Shown: positions 13,193-20,733 of the stretch, piece after piece
How the letters are laid out: every line of letters starts with the position of its first letter
Numbering within the stretch: the first letter of the stretch is position 1
Source of the DNA: a virus
IMG/VR virus record: IMGVR_UViG_3300020463_000073
Coordinates: 1-32,667 of that record
Direction: 5' to 3' (one strand)
Length of the DNA: 32,667 bases
Notes under the pieces: generated by a model
Told to the model about the DNA's origin: nothing
What the model saw: the letters and a program-made list of their open reading frames with translations, nothing else
Databases searched by the model: none
Made by a program: the position numbers and the translations under genes

Positions 13193-13405
13193 ATGAGCAG
13201 ATTTGCAGCACCAAGCGCGGAAGAGTTAGCGGCTCGTGGGTTAGACCCAGACGGTAATCCGCTGAAAGTTTGGACAAATACTAAAAAAGTCCGAGCAAGA
13301 AACGATGATGGAACGCTTAAAGCAGATGATCCAAACACTCCTGAAAACGAGGCGTGGGAAGAAGCACCTGTCAAAAAGCGTGGTCGTCCTAAGAAAGAGG
13401 GGTAA
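13193..13405 (+). CDS. 70-aa basic protein with AT-hook-like C-terminus
   Basis: This small hydrophilic protein starts seven bases after the previous stop with a TAGGTGAATC ribosome-binding context. The N-terminus is AAPSAEELAARGLDPDG. The C-terminus PVKKRGRPKKEG contains the R-G-R-P core of an AT-hook, which binds the minor groove of A+T-rich DNA. It may therefore contact packaged DNA or be a structural peptide. It is the first of a run of small, very basic proteins. Confidence 0.65.
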   Translation: MSRFAAPSAEELAARGLDPDGNPLKVWTNTKKVRARNDDGTLKADDPNTPENEAWEEAPVKKRGRPKKEG

Positions 13406-13408
13406 GCT

Positions 13409-13678
13409 ATGTCTAGTGATGTACAGGCAAAGCGTGTCACAGGAACAGGCTCACTCGCAGTTGGTCCTGCCCGTATACGGCAAATACATGTTTTATCAGG
13501 ATCGGGTACACCTCGATTAACTATCTCAGACGGTAACGGTGGAGCTACAGTTCTAGATCTAGATCTAAAGGCTTCTGACGTTCATGCTGTCAACATCCCA
13601 GATGACGGGATTAGAGTTAGTGATATTCATGTAGCTACCGCTACGGCACTGACAGCTATAACAATATTCTATAACTAA
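13409..13678 (+). CDS. 89-aa beta-rich structural protein
   Basis: The product alternates hydrophobic and polar residues in strand-like segments (SLAVGPARIRQIHVLSG, TPRLTISDGNGGATVLDLDL, IRVSDIHVATATALTAITIFY). It looks like a single small beta-sandwich such as a decoration, tail-tube or fibre attachment protein. AGAGGGG precedes the start. It starts three bases after the AT-hook gene. No cysteines or catalytic motif are present. Function is unassigned. Confidence 0.65.
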   Translation: MSSDVQAKRVTGTGSLAVGPARIRQIHVLSGSGTPRLTISDGNGGATVLDLDLKASDVHAVNIPDDGIRVSDIHVATATALTAITIFYN

Positions 13679-13682
13679 TGTT

Positions 13683-13973
13683 ATGGCTGCTCGTAAAGGA
13701 ACTATGAAGGGTCACTCCATCAAGGGGGGCCATAAACGGCCCACCAAAAAAGGTGCGGGTATGACCGCCAAAGGCGTAGCTAAGTACCGTAGGGATAACC
13801 CCGGTTCTAAGCTCAAAACTGCTGTGACTGGTAAAGTTAAGAAGGGCAGTAAGGCTGCAAAGAGGCGTAAGTCTTTCTGCGCTAGATCTGCAGGGCAGAT
13901 GAAGAAGTTTCCAAAAGCAGCAAAAGATCCAAACAGTCGCCTAAGACAGGCCAGAAAAAGATGGAGATGTTAA
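13683..13973 (+). CDS. 96-aa very basic phage protein (KRRKSFCAR motif)
   Basis: About a third of the residues are Lys or Arg. The sequence contains AKGVAKYRRDNPGSKLKTAV, GSKAAKRRKSFCARSAGQMKK and a DPNSRLRQARKRWRC end. This arrangement recurs, as far as I recall, in marine phage genomes as a conserved hypothetical protein near head-tail genes. The charge and the likely high expression in the late operon suggest a DNA-contacting virion protein. Two cysteines (in SFCAR and at the C-terminus) could bind metal or form a disulfide. It abuts the next gene (TAAATG). Confidence 0.75.
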   Translation: MAARKGTMKGHSIKGGHKRPTKKGAGMTAKGVAKYRRDNPGSKLKTAVTGKVKKGSKAAKRRKSFCARSAGQMKKFPKAAKDPNSRLRQARKRWRC

Positions 13974-14279
13974 ATGGCTATTTCTCGTTCTCAAATGGGC
14001 AGTCAGCTTGTAGGTAATAGAGTTTCTACAGGTGATGACGCCAAAGATCTTGAAATTATCCGCATGGGTAAAGGCGGCAAGGTAACGAAAAAAAAGAAAA
14101 AGAAATCTAAAAGTCGTGTCAATGAGGCGGGTAACTATACCAAACCGGGTCTCAGAAAGCGTATATTCAATAGGATAAAAGCGGGCGGTAAAGGTGGCGC
14201 TCCGGGTCAGTGGTCAGCCAGAAAAGCTCAAATGATGGCAGCGGCTTATAAAAAAGCAGGTGGGGGTTACAGAGATTGA
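13974..14279 (+). CDS. 101-aa very basic phage protein
   Basis: The N-terminus AISRSQMGSQL is followed by a KKKKKKSKSR run (about 38-47). The C-terminal half contains NEAGNYTKPGLRKRIFNRIKA, then GGKGGAPGQWSARKAQMMAAAYKKAGGGYRD. The NYTKP...RIKAGGKGG...GQWSARKAQ pattern is one I associate with small conserved proteins of marine phages. No enzyme motif is seen. Charge suggests DNA or RNA binding, perhaps inside the capsid. Its TGA overlaps the TTG start of the next gene. Confidence 0.75.
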   Translation: MAISRSQMGSQLVGNRVSTGDDAKDLEIIRMGKGGKVTKKKKKKSKSRVNEAGNYTKPGLRKRIFNRIKAGGKGGAPGQWSARKAQMMAAAYKKAGGGYRD

Positions 14280-14806
14280 TTAGTATAGAGGCAGATTTAC
14301 GAAGCTGGTCGCGTGAGGTCTTAGAAGTGCCAAACCAAAGCCTCAAAGGTCTTTCTGCTTGTCCATATGCAAAAAATGCATGGGAGCGCGATAAAGTTTT
14401 AGTTGTAGAAACAGACGATGTGTACGCAGATAGTTTACGTCATTGCGCTGACTTTACTGTCACAGGTAAAGAACTTGTTGTAATAGCCTCTTACAATATT
14501 CCAAAACTAAATAAACTTAACAGGTATGTACAAAATTTAAACATATTGTTTGAGAATTTGCATTGTATGGAGTTTCATCCCGACTACAGTGCAGAGGATG
14601 CAGAGCTTGACTTTCTCACAGAGAATGATTGGGAGAGTTCTGCAAATCAACCGTACTGCATGGTATTCATCCAAGATCTTAAACAAGTTGTTCACGCCAG
14701 TGACAAGTTACAGCGCTTGGGGTACTATGATGTATATCCAGAGGATGAATACGAAGAGCTAGTTGTTAACAGGAAAAGGAGACTAACAGATGGCTATGAA
14801 ACCTAG
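14276..14806 (+). CDS. 176-aa conserved phage protein with TTG start
   Basis: The frame opens with TTG overlapping the previous TGA by three bases, with an AGGTGGGGG ribosome-binding stretch about nine bases before it. No suitable ATG is near. The product begins MISIEADLRSWSREVLEVP and contains GLSACPYAKNAW, FENLHCMEFHPDY and a basic C-terminus. The S-x-CPYAKxAW segment is conserved in marine phage proteins of this size. Several Cys and His residues (CPY, HCADF, HCMEFH) could bind metal. Function is unknown. It differs from its basic neighbours in being acidic and globular. Confidence 0.7.
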   Translation: MISIEADLRSWSREVLEVPNQSLKGLSACPYAKNAWERDKVLVVETDDVYADSLRHCADFTVTGKELVVIASYNIPKLNKLNRYVQNLNILFENLHCMEFHPDYSAEDAELDFLTENDWESSANQPYCMVFIQDLKQVVHASDKLQRLGYYDVYPEDEYEELVVNRKRRLTDGYET

Positions 14807-14927
14807 AGCTATGAAGATGAAGCGTGGCGGTAAAAAGATGATGGGCGGCGGCATGACTAAAAAGCCTATGGCTATGAAGCGTGGCGGCAAACCTGTAAAA
14901 ATGAAGCGTGGCGGTAAAAAGAAGTAA
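14790..14927 (+). CDS. 45-aa Met/Lys/Gly repeat micro-protein
   Basis: This 46-codon gene starts inside the end of the 176-aa gene behind a perfect AAAAGGAGACTAACAG site. It ends in TAATG, overlapping the next start. The peptide is built of MKRGGK-like units (MKMKRGGK, AMKRGGK, VKMKRGGK) with a Gly-Gly-Gly break, and has no acidic residue. Short MKRGGK-rich proteins occur near head-tail genes in marine phages. A nucleic-acid-binding role is inferred from charge. The strong ribosome-binding site makes translation likely despite the low complexity. Confidence 0.75.
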   Translation: MAMKPRAMKMKRGGKKMMGGGMTKKPMAMKRGGKPVKMKRGGKKK

Positions 14928-15181
14928 TGGCTTTAAAAAAGTCGCAGAGAAGCCTTAAAAATTGGACCAAGCAAAAATGGCGAACCAAGAGCGGTAAGCC
15001 GTCTACGCAAGGTAAGAAGGCTACGGGAGAGCGTTATCTCCCCTCTGCGGCTATTAGATCTCTTAGTTCTGCTGAATATGCAGCTACTTCAAGAGCCAAG
15101 AGAAAAGGCAAAAAGGCAGGTAAACAGCATGTACGCCAGCCTAAGAAGATTGCGAAGAAGACGAGACAGTTTAGGAAATAA
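14927..15181 (+). CDS. 84-aa basic protein, probably DUF5872
   Basis: The sequence LKKSQRSLKNWTKQKWRTKSG, followed by KPSTQGKKATGERYLPSAAI and ALSSAEYAAT-like residues, matches my memory of the DUF5872 family found in phages and large eukaryotic viruses. The C-terminus is very basic (KKGKQHVRQPKKIAKKTRQFRK type). The family has no firm function. Its place in a run of basic proteins suggests a virion or DNA-associated protein. It starts with TAATG coupling to the 45-aa gene. Confidence 0.75.
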   Translation: MALKKSQRSLKNWTKQKWRTKSGKPSTQGKKATGERYLPSAAIRSLSSAEYAATSRAKRKGKKAGKQHVRQPKKIAKKTRQFRK

Positions 15182-15184
15182 TAA

Positions 15185-15862
15185 ATGGCAGTAGTTACAC
15201 CAGATTTACCTGACATATTCGAGGAAGCCTACGAACGTGCAGGAATAGAACTAAACACAGGTTACGATCTTCGAACAGCAAGGCGTAGCCTTAATATTAT
15301 GTTACTTGAATGGCAGAACAGAGGTCTTAACCTGTTTACCATAGATGAAGGAACTCTACCTATAGCTGCGGGTACAGCAACGTATACTATGCCTGTGGAT
15401 ACTATAGACGTAATAGAACACAACATACGGACTGGCACTGGTACTAATCAGGTAGATACAGCCTTAGAACGTATATCTGTGTCTAATTATGCCGCTCAGT
15501 CTAACAAGAATACCACAGGCAAGCCTAGTCAGATATATGTACAAAGATTAGCTGCAGAGACAAAAGTAACGTTGTGGCCTGTGCCAGACACTTCTTACAC
15601 GTTATCGTTCTTTAGACTAAAGGGAATAGATGGTCTATCTACGGGTATTGGCACGACAGCAGCAATACCACCACGATTTATACCGTGTCTTGTTGCAGGG
15701 CTTGCTTATCAAATAGCTATGAAGAAGCCTGAGTCATCAGCTAGAGTTGTCCCTCTAAAACAAGAGTATGAGTATCAGTTTGAACTCGCAGCAGGTGAAG
15801 ACGCAGAGACAGCGTCTATAAGGTTCGTACCACACAACACGTTCTTGATAGGTGGTGGATGA
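15185..15862 (+). CDS. Head-tail connector or adaptor protein (P22 gp4-like type)
   Basis: The 225-aa product has a helical N-terminus (IFEEAYERAGIELNTGYDLRTARRSLNIMLLEWQNRGLNLFTI) followed by a beta-rich middle (GTATYTMPVDTIDVIEHNI; KVTLWPVPDTSYTLSFFRLKG) and a C-terminal helix. A helix bundle with an LxxLNxLLxEWxNRGxNLWTI-like motif is typical of proteins joining the portal to the tail in P22-like and marine phages. It probably forms a ring below the portal. The start follows TAGGAAATAATAA. Its stop overlaps the next start (ATGA). Confidence 0.7.
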   Translation: MAVVTPDLPDIFEEAYERAGIELNTGYDLRTARRSLNIMLLEWQNRGLNLFTIDEGTLPIAAGTATYTMPVDTIDVIEHNIRTGTGTNQVDTALERISVSNYAAQSNKNTTGKPSQIYVQRLAAETKVTLWPVPDTSYTLSFFRLKGIDGLSTGIGTTAAIPPRFIPCLVAGLAYQIAMKKPESSARVVPLKQEYEYQFELAAGEDAETASIRFVPHNTFLIGGG

Positions 15863-16719
15863 GGAGCGCTAGTAATAGATACGCTTTTGGTTTCTGTGAC
15901 AGAACTGGCTTCAGATACCCTCTGAATGATCTCGTTGACGAGTATAAGAATGGTGTGAAGACAGGTCTACGTGTGGGTAGAGACGTGGCTGACGATGATC
16001 ACCCACAAAACTTTCTTGGTAGAGTTAGGATATTTGATCCGCAAAACTTAACAAACGCTAGACCAGACACTGCCTTAGAAGCGAGTAGACAGCTATTTGG
16101 GTTTGGTCCTGTATGGAACCCTGCTCAATTTATGACTGCATCTGTTGGTAGGGTTACTGTAAGCTTTGATGAGAGCTTAGTAAACGCCACGGGTGTTTCC
16201 GCTACGGGTATTACTGGTGCAGCATCAGCGCTCACATTTACCGCAAGTGTTACGTCTCCAAATGCCGCTGCAGGTGCAGTTGGAACGGTTACAATAACAG
16301 GTGATATAGTAGAAACTATTCCTGTTACTGGGTCTTCTGCTACTGGTGAAGTTGGTTTTCCTAACCTATTAGTTAACGTAACATCATCAACTATAGTTAC
16401 GGTTGCCTCTGCAGGTTACGGAGGTGGTAATAAATATTATTTTGATAGTACGGAAGCACCTACAGTAAACCTTAGTGAAGGAAGCACTTATCTATTTGAT
16501 CAGTCAGACTCAAGTAATAGTGGTCACCCATTAAGATTTTCAACAACGTCAAATGGAACTCACGCGGGTGGTGTAGAGTACACAACAGGCGTTACAACTG
16601 TAGGAACCCCCGGAAACGCAGGTGCTTATACTCAGATCGTGGTAGCTTCAGGCGCACCAACTCTGTACTATTATTGCACAAACCACAGTGGTATGGGAGG
16701 CCAAGCGAATACACCTTAA
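15859..16719 (+). CDS. Virion protein with C-terminal cupredoxin-like domain
   Basis: This 286-aa protein has three parts. Residues 1-90 form a conserved N-terminal region (ASNRYAFGFCDRTGFRYPLNDL). Residues 95-185 are a VTG/ATG-rich beta segment like the repeats of the 29977-30963 protein. Residues 186-286 form a compact beta domain with SNSGHPLRFS (His223) and YYYCTNHSGMGG (Cys273, His276, Met279). These positions and the Cys-x2-His-x2-Met spacing match the type 1 copper ligands of amicyanin. The same domain occurs near the N-terminus of 19519-20733. The protein likely sits at the tail or a fibre base. Copper binding is inferred, not shown. Confidence 0.75.
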   Translation: MRSASNRYAFGFCDRTGFRYPLNDLVDEYKNGVKTGLRVGRDVADDDHPQNFLGRVRIFDPQNLTNARPDTALEASRQLFGFGPVWNPAQFMTASVGRVTVSFDESLVNATGVSATGITGAASALTFTASVTSPNAAAGAVGTVTITGDIVETIPVTGSSATGEVGFPNLLVNVTSSTIVTVASAGYGGGNKYYFDSTEAPTVNLSEGSTYLFDQSDSSNSGHPLRFSTTSNGTHAGGVEYTTGVTTVGTPGNAGAYTQIVVASGAPTLYYYCTNHSGMGGQANTP

Positions 16720-16770
16720 CGGTAGATTTGGAAATTTAAACATGATAGCATTGTTAAAAGGAGATTAGAT

Positions 16771-17157
16771 ATGCCCGGTAAAGTTGTTAAGAAAAAGAGC
16801 GGTAGTAAGATTCTTGGTAGTCTTAGCCCTCTGTATGGGATAGCTACAGGCAAAGGCGCATTTGGTAAATTGGCAAAAGCAGGTCTTAGCCCCGCAGGTA
16901 TGCTTGCAAAGAAGATGAAGAAAAATAAACAAGCACCAGTCGCTGCTACTGCCAGAGCAAATACAGGCGGGAAGCAGATCCCTGAAGGACCAGAAGGGAA
17001 TGGCCTAAGAGCCTTAAAAAAGAAAAACCCTGAACTTGTTAAAGAACGGTTGGGATACGCGAAACGTGGCGGTGTTATGAAGATGCAAGGTGGCGGTAGC
17101 ACATGCAGGGGTATGGGCGCAGCGATCAAAGGCGGCAACTTTAATAGGAATGGATAG
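16771..17157 (+). CDS. 128-aa basic Gly-rich protein with CRGMG tail
   Basis: It starts behind a perfect AAAGGAGATTAGAT site. The protein is Lys-rich throughout, with a hydrophobic Gly/Ala region (GSLSPLYGIATGKGAFGKLAKAGLSPAGMLAKKMKK, discussed in parts) and an AKRGGVMKMQGGG segment. The C-terminus STCRGMGAAIKGGNF shares the CRGMGxA..GGxF pattern with the next gene. There are no acidic patches or enzyme motifs. It is probably a nucleic-acid-associated or membrane-interacting virion protein, with the role inferred only from composition and context. Confidence 0.7.
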   Translation: MPGKVVKKKSGSKILGSLSPLYGIATGKGAFGKLAKAGLSPAGMLAKKMKKNKQAPVAATARANTGGKQIPEGPEGNGLRALKKKNPELVKERLGYAKRGGVMKMQGGGSTCRGMGAAIKGGNFNRNG

Positions 17158-17162
17158 TCATT

Positions 17163-17384
17163 ATGGGTAAAATGAAAGAAAGAGACTCAGAATTACAAGA
17201 TCTACGTGAGGAGTTCTTTGACGGTCCTATGTCAGATTCTATGAGTTTTGATCAGTTTTTGCTAAACAAAGGTAAGGGTGACTTACTTAGATTATCAGGT
17301 CGCAAGCCAATTAAAAAGAATATGGGTGGCTCACTGTGTCGTGGTATGGGTAAAGCCCGTGGCGGTCAATTTACAGTAAGGTAA
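17163..17384 (+). CDS. 73-aa protein with the same CRGMG C-terminal motif
   Basis: The N-terminal half is acidic (KERDSELQDLREEFFDGPMSD). The C-terminal half is basic (RKPIKKNMGG) and ends SLCRGMGKARGGQFTVR, nearly repeating the end of the preceding protein. It starts five bases after that gene, with only a weak ribosome-binding sequence (ATAGTCATT). The shared tail suggests that both proteins are recognised by the same partner. No family is assigned. Confidence 0.68.
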   Translation: MGKMKERDSELQDLREEFFDGPMSDSMSFDQFLLNKGKGDLLRLSGRKPIKKNMGGSLCRGMGKARGGQFTVR

Positions 17385-17389
17385 GCTAG

Positions 17390-18049
17390 ATGAACTATAC
17401 AGAGTTAGTACAGGCAATACAGGACTACACAGAGAACACAGAGACTTCTTTTGTGGGTAATATTCCTACGTTTGTACGACAGGCAGAGGAGAAGATACTC
17501 CGTCAGGTTCTTATTCCAGAGCTTCGAAAAGCTGCTACTGGTAGCACAGTTGCTAACTCTCAGTATCTTGCCAGACCAACAGATATGATTGCCGTGTATT
17601 CTATAGCTATCACAGATGGCAGTGGTAACTATAGCTACTTATTAAATAAGAATGTTACCTTTATGAAGGAAGCGTTTCCTGCAGGGGACACAGGCTTACC
17701 GAAGTATTACGGTCAATTTGTTGGTGGCACAACAAGTACACCGGGATACTTTATTCTAGGACCAACTCCAGACGCTGCTTACCTTGCTCAAATAAACTAT
17801 TATTACGATCCACCATCTATTGTAACTGCAGGTACAACATGGTTGGGTGACAATGCCGAAACAGCTCTCCTGTATGGCGCATTACTAGAAGCGTACTCTT
17901 ACATGAAGGGCGATACAGACCTCATGAACGAGTACAGAAAACAACATCAGCTCGCTATGCAAGCCTTTACTAAAGTGGGTGGCTTACTGCAACAAGACGG
18001 TTATAGAGATGGCGAAGAGGGATACAGCAAAGACGAGGCCAATGTTTAA
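17390..18049 (+). CDS. Tail connector or adaptor structural protein
   Basis: The 219-aa product starts with a helical region (MNYTELVQAIQDYTE, FVRQAEEKILRQVLIPELRK). The rest is beta-rich with PTDMIAVYSIAI, YFILGPTPDAAYLAQINYYYDPP and a helical C-terminus (TALLYGALLEAYSYMKGDTDLM). The FVRQAEEKI...R motif and the LLYGALLEAY helix are hallmarks of a widespread phage adaptor family usually annotated as a virion structural or tail tubular protein. It probably joins the head-tail connector of 15185-15862 to the tail hub. The small gene that follows overlaps its end. Confidence 0.7.
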   Translation: MNYTELVQAIQDYTENTETSFVGNIPTFVRQAEEKILRQVLIPELRKAATGSTVANSQYLARPTDMIAVYSIAITDGSGNYSYLLNKNVTFMKEAFPAGDTGLPKYYGQFVGGTTSTPGYFILGPTPDAAYLAQINYYYDPPSIVTAGTTWLGDNAETALLYGALLEAYSYMKGDTDLMNEYRKQHQLAMQAFTKVGGLLQQDGYRDGEEGYSKDEANV

Positions 18050-18335
18050 GTTTAATATAGACATACCAAAAGAACCTATAGTTAATATACAAACTACAGA
18101 GAATAGAGGGTTTACACCTGACGAAGTGGCAGAGAGATGTGTGGATAAGCTTATAAGCGTTTCCGAAAATGCACATCCTGCTATTCGAGATCAGGCTCAA
18201 GCCTTCCAAAAGCACATGGAAAAGACGGTTGCATTTTATATGCGAGAAGCTATTCGCAGTGACCGCACAACCGTGTATAATGCCTTGAAAGATGCAGGGC
18301 ATCCTAAACTTGCCGAGCTAATAAGGAGATTATGA
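18042..18335 (+). CDS. 97-aa helical protein
   Basis: The start is ATG 18042 (MFKFNIDIPKEP), inside the last codons of the adaptor gene and preceded by GAGG. A longer frame opening at 17979 lacks a ribosome-binding site. The N-terminus is extended and the rest is helical (PDEVAERCVDKLISVSE, DQAQAFQKHMEKTVAFYMREAI, YNALKDAGHPKLAELIRRL). Small helical proteins in this place are common in marine podovirus-like operons without assigned roles. It could be a chaperone or a connector plug. Confidence 0.65.
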   Translation: MFKFNIDIPKEPIVNIQTTENRGFTPDEVAERCVDKLISVSENAHPAIRDQAQAFQKHMEKTVAFYMREAIRSDRTTVYNALKDAGHPKLAELIRRL

Positions 18336-18336
18336 T

Positions 18337-18783
18337 ATGGCATTTTCTGGCAACTTTATGTGTTCGTCCTTCAAGCAAGAACTTCTTGAGGGAGGACATA
18401 ACTTCAAAAACTCAGGAGGGCATACATTCAAGTTAGCAATGTATACAAACAGCGCTTCTTTCAACGCAGCTACAACTGCCTACACTACTTCTAACGAGGT
18501 AACTGGGTCTGGTTATTCTGCAGGTGGTGGAACTCTAACAAGAGTAGACCCATCATTAAGTGGCACGACAGCGTTAACAGATTTCGCTGACCTGACATTT
18601 ACAAGTGCAACTGTGACAGCTCGTGGAGCTTTGATCTATAACACTACAACAGGTGGTGGATCAGGCACATCAGACACAGTGGTTGTACTAGACTTCGGTT
18701 CTGACAAGACCTCTACAGCGGGTGACTTTACTATTCAGTTCCCTGCAGCGGATGCTTCTAACGCTATCATTCGCATAGCTTAA
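18337..18783 (+). CDS. 148-aa beta-rich structural protein
   Basis: The start is behind AAGGAGATTATGAT. The N-terminus AFSGNFMCSSFKQELLEGGHNF is followed by Thr/Ser/Gly-rich strands (TFKLAMYTNSASF, LTFTSATVTARGALIYNTT). The C-terminus is DFTIQFPAADASNAIIRIA. This layout is one I associate with a conserved marine-phage virion protein encoded at the head of fibre clusters. No enzymatic motif is visible. It probably forms part of the tail tip or fibre attachment site. Confidence 0.68.
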   Translation: MAFSGNFMCSSFKQELLEGGHNFKNSGGHTFKLAMYTNSASFNAATTAYTTSNEVTGSGYSAGGGTLTRVDPSLSGTTALTDFADLTFTSATVTARGALIYNTTTGGGSGTSDTVVVLDFGSDKTSTAGDFTIQFPAADASNAIIRIA

Positions 18784-18795
18784 TGGAGCCTTACT

Positions 18796-19509
18796 GTGGT
18801 AAAATTTGCAGATCGAGTTAAGGTAAGTACATCGACCACAGGCACAGGAACTGTGACCCTTGGTTCTGCGGAAGCAGGTTTTCAGACTTTTGCTGATGGC
18901 GGTATCTCTAACGGGGATACCGTCAGATACGTTATAGAGGACGGAACCGCCTTTGAGATAGGACAAGGTGTATACACGCATTCAGGTACGACCCTAACAA
19001 GGGTACTATCATCCAGTTCAACAGGATCATTACTAAACCTATCAGGTAGCGCAGTCCTGTTTATCAGCCCTAGTGCTGAAGATCTAACTCTCTCTGGTGC
19101 TGCTCACGACTTTACTAGCTTTACAGCAACTGCAAACCAGACAACATTTACAGTAAACTATGCTGTTGGGAACATCCTCGTGTTTATGAACGGGGCCAAG
19201 CTAAACAGCGCAGATTTTACAGCCACAAACGGAACGTCAGTGGTTCTTGCTTCTGGGGCAACTGTAGGTGACATTGTTGAGGTTGTGGAGTATGGTGGGG
19301 CATCAGCTAACTACTCGACAACATCTTTTACGGCAACAGCAAATCAGACTGCATTCTCTGGAAGTTATAATGTAAACAAGTCTGCAGTGTATCTAAACGG
19401 TGTACTTTTGCTGCCAACAACAGATTATTCGATAAGCGCATCAGCGGTGACCTTGGCGTCAGGGGCTTCGTTGGGCGACATCTTGCAAGTTCAACAATAT
19501 GCTATTTAG
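18796..19509 (+). CDS. Tail-fibre shaft protein with two tandem 60-residue repeats
   Basis: GTG start preceded by TGGAG. The 237-aa product begins [22 protein letters not shown], a typical phage fibre head-binding domain. Two tandem copies of a repeat follow: [10 protein letters not shown]...VFMNGAKL...[19 protein letters not shown] (about 105-165), then [10 protein letters not shown]...VYLNGVLL...[19 protein letters not shown] (about 175-237). The pattern of NQTxF, xVYxNGxxL and GDIxxVxxY recurs in fibre shafts that trimerise. It opens the fibre cluster and probably attaches at the tail base. Confidence 0.75.
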   Translation: MVKFADRVKVSTSTTGTGTVTLGSAEAGFQTFADGGISNGDTVRYVIEDGTAFEIGQGVYTHSGTTLTRVLSSSSTGSLLNLSGSAVLFISPSAEDLTLSGAAHDFTSFTATANQTTFTVNYAVGNILVFMNGAKLNSADFTATNGTSVVLASGATVGDIVEVVEYGGASANYSTTSFTATANQTAFSGSYNVNKSAVYLNGVLLLPTTDYSISASAVTLASGASLGDILQVQQYAI

Positions 19510-19518
19510 GAATTTGAC

Positions 19519-20733
19519 ATGACTATAAACAGAAATTTAGCAAAGTTTGCTCCAAGTATTAACACTTCAGGTAAAGCGGCAGTCGCTACAATTACAGTTA
19601 CGGTTGTTAATTCAGGTGGTAACAAGTATGCTATGGATGGTACAGCTCAACAAACTGTGTCTCTTTCTAAAGGAATTACATACCGTTTTGACAACAGTGA
19701 TAGCTCAAACAGCGGTCATCCACTTGCTTTCTCTACAACTTCTAACGGAAGTCATGGTGGGGGTTCAGCATTTACTACAGGAATTACGACAGTAGGAACT
19801 GCAGGTAGTGCAGGTGCTTATGTAGAGGTTACATTAGAACAAGACGCAGCAGCTACCCTTTATTACTATTGCACAAATCACAGCGGCATGGGCGGCACGG
19901 TAAAAACCGCATATGGCAATTCAAATGTAGTTGAAGACACTACTCCGCAGCTAGGCGGCAATCTTGATGTAAACGGTAACTCAATCGTGTCAGCATCAAA
20001 TGGTAACATATCAATTACGCCAAACGGTTCAGGTAAAGTTATCCTTGACGGTCTTTCTCATCCAACAGCGGATGGCAGTGCAGGGCATGTTTTAAAAACA
20101 GATGGCTCTGGTAACCTAGCGTTTGCATCTGTTGGCTCCCTTTCTGGTTCAGGGATTGCTAATGTAGTAGATGACAGCTCTCCACAGCTAGGCGGCAACT
20201 TAGATATTAACGGTAATGACATTGTCTCAACATCTAATGCTAACATAGACATTATTCCTCACGGCACTGGTGATGTTAACTTAGGTGCTGATACGGTAAT
20301 GGTTGGCGACAATAACGCTAATGCAACGATTACTACACAAGGTACTGGAGATTTAACTCTAAATACTAACTCAGGGACAAACTCTGGAACGGTAACTATT
20401 GCTGATGGCGCAAATGCAAACATATCAATTACACCTAATGGTTCTGGTAAGGTTGTCATCGATGGACTTAGTCATCCCACAGCAGATGGGAGCAATGGAC
20501 AGGCTCTCGTAACAAACGGTAGCGGTGTTCTTAGCTTCTCTACAATATCAGGCGGTGGCGGTGGTGGAGCCACAGGTGGTGGTAGTGACGAGATTTTTTA
20601 TGAGAACGATCAAGCCGTGACAACTAACTATACAGTAACTGCTAGTCACAACGCCGTAACCGCAGGGCCTATAACAGTAAACAACGGCATAACAGTAACG
20701 ATTCCTTCTGGAGTTAGATGGGTTGTAGTATAA
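19519..20733 (+). CDS. Tail fibre with N-terminal cupredoxin-like domain and repeated shaft
   Basis: This 404-aa protein starts behind TAGGAATTTGAC. Residues about 24-130 repeat the domain seen in 15859-16719, with His67 (NSGHPLAFS), Cys118, His121 and Met124 (YYYCTNHSGMGG). The shaft follows, with two copies of DxxPQLGGNLDxNG and two of ISITPNGSGKVxxDGLSHPTADGS. After a Gly-rich linker (GGGGGGATGGG) comes a C-terminal trimerisation-type domain (DEIFYENDQAVTTNYTV ... TVNNGITVTIPSGVRWVVV). It is a classic fibre build apart from the unusual putative copper domain. Its stop overlaps the first propeller gene as TAATG. Confidence 0.8.
   Translation: MTINRNLAKFAPSINTSGKAAVATITVTVVNSGGNKYAMDGTAQQTVSLSKGITYRFDNSDSSNSGHPLAFSTTSNGSHGGGSAFTTGITTVGTAGSAGAYVEVTLEQDAAATLYYYCTNHSGMGGTVKTAYGNSNVVEDTTPQLGGNLDVNGNSIVSASNGNISITPNGSGKVILDGLSHPTADGSAGHVLKTDGSGNLAFASVGSLSGSGIANVVDDSSPQLGGNLDINGNDIVSTSNANIDIIPHGTGDVNLGADTVMVGDNNANATITTQGTGDLTLNTNSGTNSGTVTIADGANANISITPNGSGKVVIDGLSHPTADGSNGQALVTNGSGVLSFSTISGGGGGGATGGGSDEIFYENDQAVTTNYTVTASHNAVTAGPITVNNGITVTIPSGVRWVVV

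Noticed and set aside
16716-17138. 140-codon minus-strand frame
   Set aside because: It is antisense to a Lys/Gly-rich gene that has a perfect ribosome-binding site. The antisense product is a low-complexity Pro/Phe/Leu string.
17979-18041. Longer N-terminus for the 97-aa protein
   Set aside because: The extra residues overlap the adaptor gene in another frame, and no ribosome-binding site precedes the distal start. ATG 18042 follows GAGG.
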